Assembly: GCF_028335745.1 (NCBI RefSeq) | Contig: NZ_CP116477.1 | Span: 1,860,001-1,924,000 of the forward strand | Length of the DNA stretch: 64,000 bases | Direction: 5' to 3' | Source: Pectobacterium sp. A5351 | GTDB lineage: Bacteria; Pseudomonadota; Gammaproteobacteria; Enterobacterales; Enterobacteriaceae | Shown: positions 62,944 to 64,000 of the stretch, piece by piece | Position numbering within the stretch: position 1 is the stretch's first letter | Layout: the number at the start of each line of letters is the position of its first letter | Program-made: the position numbers and the translations under genes | The notes under the pieces: model-generated | What the model was told of the DNA's origin: nothing | Database searches by the model: none | The model's input: the letters and a program-made list of their open reading frames with translations, nothing else

Positions 62944-63528
62944 AAGCGCGGTCACGACCGAAGGGCGTTCGGCAATATGGTCGAGGTAAGCCGCCAGCGC
63001 AGGGTAGCGGAACATATCCAGTTTTAGCGACTGTGCCCAGCGCATCACGGTAAACAGATACGCATCGGCGATACTAAAACGGTTAGCGACCAGATAGTTT
63101 TGTTCACTTAACACCAGATTGATATAACGGAATTTGACCTGCAAATATTCCATCAGCAGCTCTTTATAGGTTTCCGGTGTGCCAGGACGGAAGAGCGGCG
63201 TAAACGTTTTGTGGAGCTCTGCAGAAATGTAATTCAGCCATTCGAGGGTATGGTAGCGAGCCATGCTGCCGGTAGGGGCGATAAGGTTACAATGTGGAAC
63301 CAGGTCGGCAATGTACTCGGCGATCGCGACACCTTCAGTCAGGATAGAACCATCATCCAGTTCTAGCGCTGGCACCATTCCTTTCGGGTTGATGAACGTA
63401 TAGTCGGTTCCACGCTCTGTCTTTTTCGTGCGCAGGTTGACTTTCTCCAGCTTGAATTCCAGTTTGGATTCGATCAAAACGATGTGTGTAAATAGAGAAC
63501 TGCTTTCAGCTTTATAAAACAGTTTCAT
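62920..63528 (-). CDS. gstA: Glutathione S-transferase GstA
   Basis: This 202-residue GST has an N-terminal thioredoxin fold (1-80; MKLFYKAESSSLFTHIVLIES, PKGMVPALELDDGSILTEG) and a helical domain with ANRFSIADAYLFTVMRWA. It matches E. coli GstA except that Cys10, the residue that forms a mixed disulfide with glutathione in beta-class GSTs, is a Ser here. The C-terminus is rewritten by the 8-bp repeat, giving KVERLKG. It lies after pdxY as in E. coli. Confidence 0.93.
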   Translation of the reverse strand: MKLFYKAESSSLFTHIVLIESKLEFKLEKVNLRTKKTERGTDYTFINPKGMVPALELDDGSILTEGVAIAEYIADLVPHCNLIAPTGSMARYHTLEWLNYISAELHKTFTPLFRPGTPETYKELLMEYLQVKFRYINLVLSEQNYLVANRFSIADAYLFTVMRWAQSLKLDMFRYPALAAYLDHIAERPSVVTALKVERLKG

Positions 63529-63959
63529 GGAAACCCCTTCCTATTATTATTTTTCCATCAACACATGCGCTGATGATTGTTGAATAGCTACATGTCGTTT
63601 TTTTACAACAAAATGTAACGGGAGAGTGTGAGGCTTCTTGCAAAATACCCCTTATGTCTGATTTTTGTCCGAAACTCAGGTGAGTTTGACGGGCAACGTC
63701 AAATTTTCATACGTCATTCCGGGGAAAAAGGGGCAGCGGCTATCCGGTGCCAGAATGTGACATTGTCACACTCAGCCATTCCTTTATTGATTTTTATTTC
63801 CTCTTTCCTCTTTCCTCTTTCCTCTTTTCAATCGCTAACGACTATCGCTGCGTTTATATCGTATTGTTGCAAAAACGTTATTTTTTGTTTGTGTTATCTT
63901 TAAATAAGACCGCAGGCTCAGGCTGGTTATTGATTAATCGCCCGATGCAGAATAATGAG
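63529..63959. other. gstA upstream region to window end (431 bp)
   Basis: No credible gene is seen. It holds the gstA promoter, a TTTCCTC microsatellite and AT-rich DNA before the ERIC element. Confidence 0.4.
63797..63828. repeat. TTTCCTC microsatellite
   Basis: Four copies of TTTCCTC in a pyrimidine tract on the plus strand, in non-coding DNA. A second short repeat, distinct from the one at 62905. Confidence 0.85.
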
Positions 63960-64000
63960 TATGCCCTAAATAATTCGAGTTTCAGGACAAACGTCAACGT
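63960..64000. repeat. ERIC element, truncated by window edge
   Basis: TATGCCCTAAATAATTCGAG is an ERIC terminus in the same orientation as the copy at 6508; the rest lies outside the window. Confidence 0.75.

Noticed and set aside
63628..63903. 91-residue open frame after gstA
   Set aside because: Its C-terminal half is produced by the TTTCCTC microsatellite, with no ribosome site and no family resemblance.

Overview
The window looks like chromosome of a soft-rot enterobacterium, most likely Pectobacterium or a close relative. This rests on long E. coli-like gene order with enterobacterial-type proteins, five ERIC repeats, and a slyA/hor-type regulator plus PhoP/PhoQ, which soft-rot Erwinia work calls PehR/PehS. 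No 16S gene is present, so the genus is an inference.

Layout. (1) 1-4.1 kb: the 5' part of yniA, then a Fur-type sitABCD (yfeABCD) Mn/Fe importer. (2) 4.1-13.2 kb: the enteric block yobF-cspC-rlmA-mntP-yobD-manZYX-yoaE. mntP has a yybP-ykoY manganese riboswitch leader, and manX-manY are separated by a 20-bp tandem repeat. (3) 13.2-16.1 kb: an accessory patch with a secreted cupin protein, a frameshifted malate/lactate-type dehydrogenase, a frameshifted extensin-like protein and yebW. (4) 16.2-25.4 kb: rsmF, letB-letA, msrC, proQ, prc. (5) 25.5-40.7 kb: potDCBA, pepT, roxA, phoQ-phoP (with a PhoP box), purB, hflD, mnmA, nudJ, rluE, icd, in the E. coli order. (6) 40.75-48.2 kb: a mobile-DNA scrapyard followed by katG. 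Behind icd lie a lambda-type integrase tail, a colicin E3-type rRNase toxin remnant with an intact E3-type immunity gene, an IS256-family remnant, the right end of an IS3-family element and the N-terminal part of a P4-type integrase that ends next to a tRNA-Val(GAC) gene. A DeoR-type regulator and katG then sit between this tRNA and a second tRNA-Val(GAC). (7) 48.3-63.5 kb: mdtK, ribE, a deleted cfa pseudogene, purR, ynhF, mepH, grxD, rnt, gloA, ydhL, slyA, slyB, anmK, mliC, pdxH, tyrS, pdxY, gstA.

How the genes work together. Metal balance is handled by sitABCD (import, Fur box) and mntP (Mn export, riboswitch), only 2.6 kb apart. Envelope upkeep is handled by letAB, prc, mepH, slyB, mliC and anmK. 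Mg/Ca and host sensing is handled by phoPQ and slyA. Oxidative defence is handled by katG, msrC, grxD and gloA. Vitamin B6 (pdxH, pdxY) and riboflavin (ribE) steps and purine control (purB, purR) are also present.

Most exciting region: the nested remnant at 40.9-43.8 kb, where a bacteriocin toxin/immunity cassette is embedded among two different integrase fragments and two IS fragments. Several genes (dehydrogenase, extensin-like, toxin, cfa) show single-base changes in homopolymers. These may be sequencing errors, so their pseudogene status is provisional. The exception is cfa, which also has a large internal deletion.
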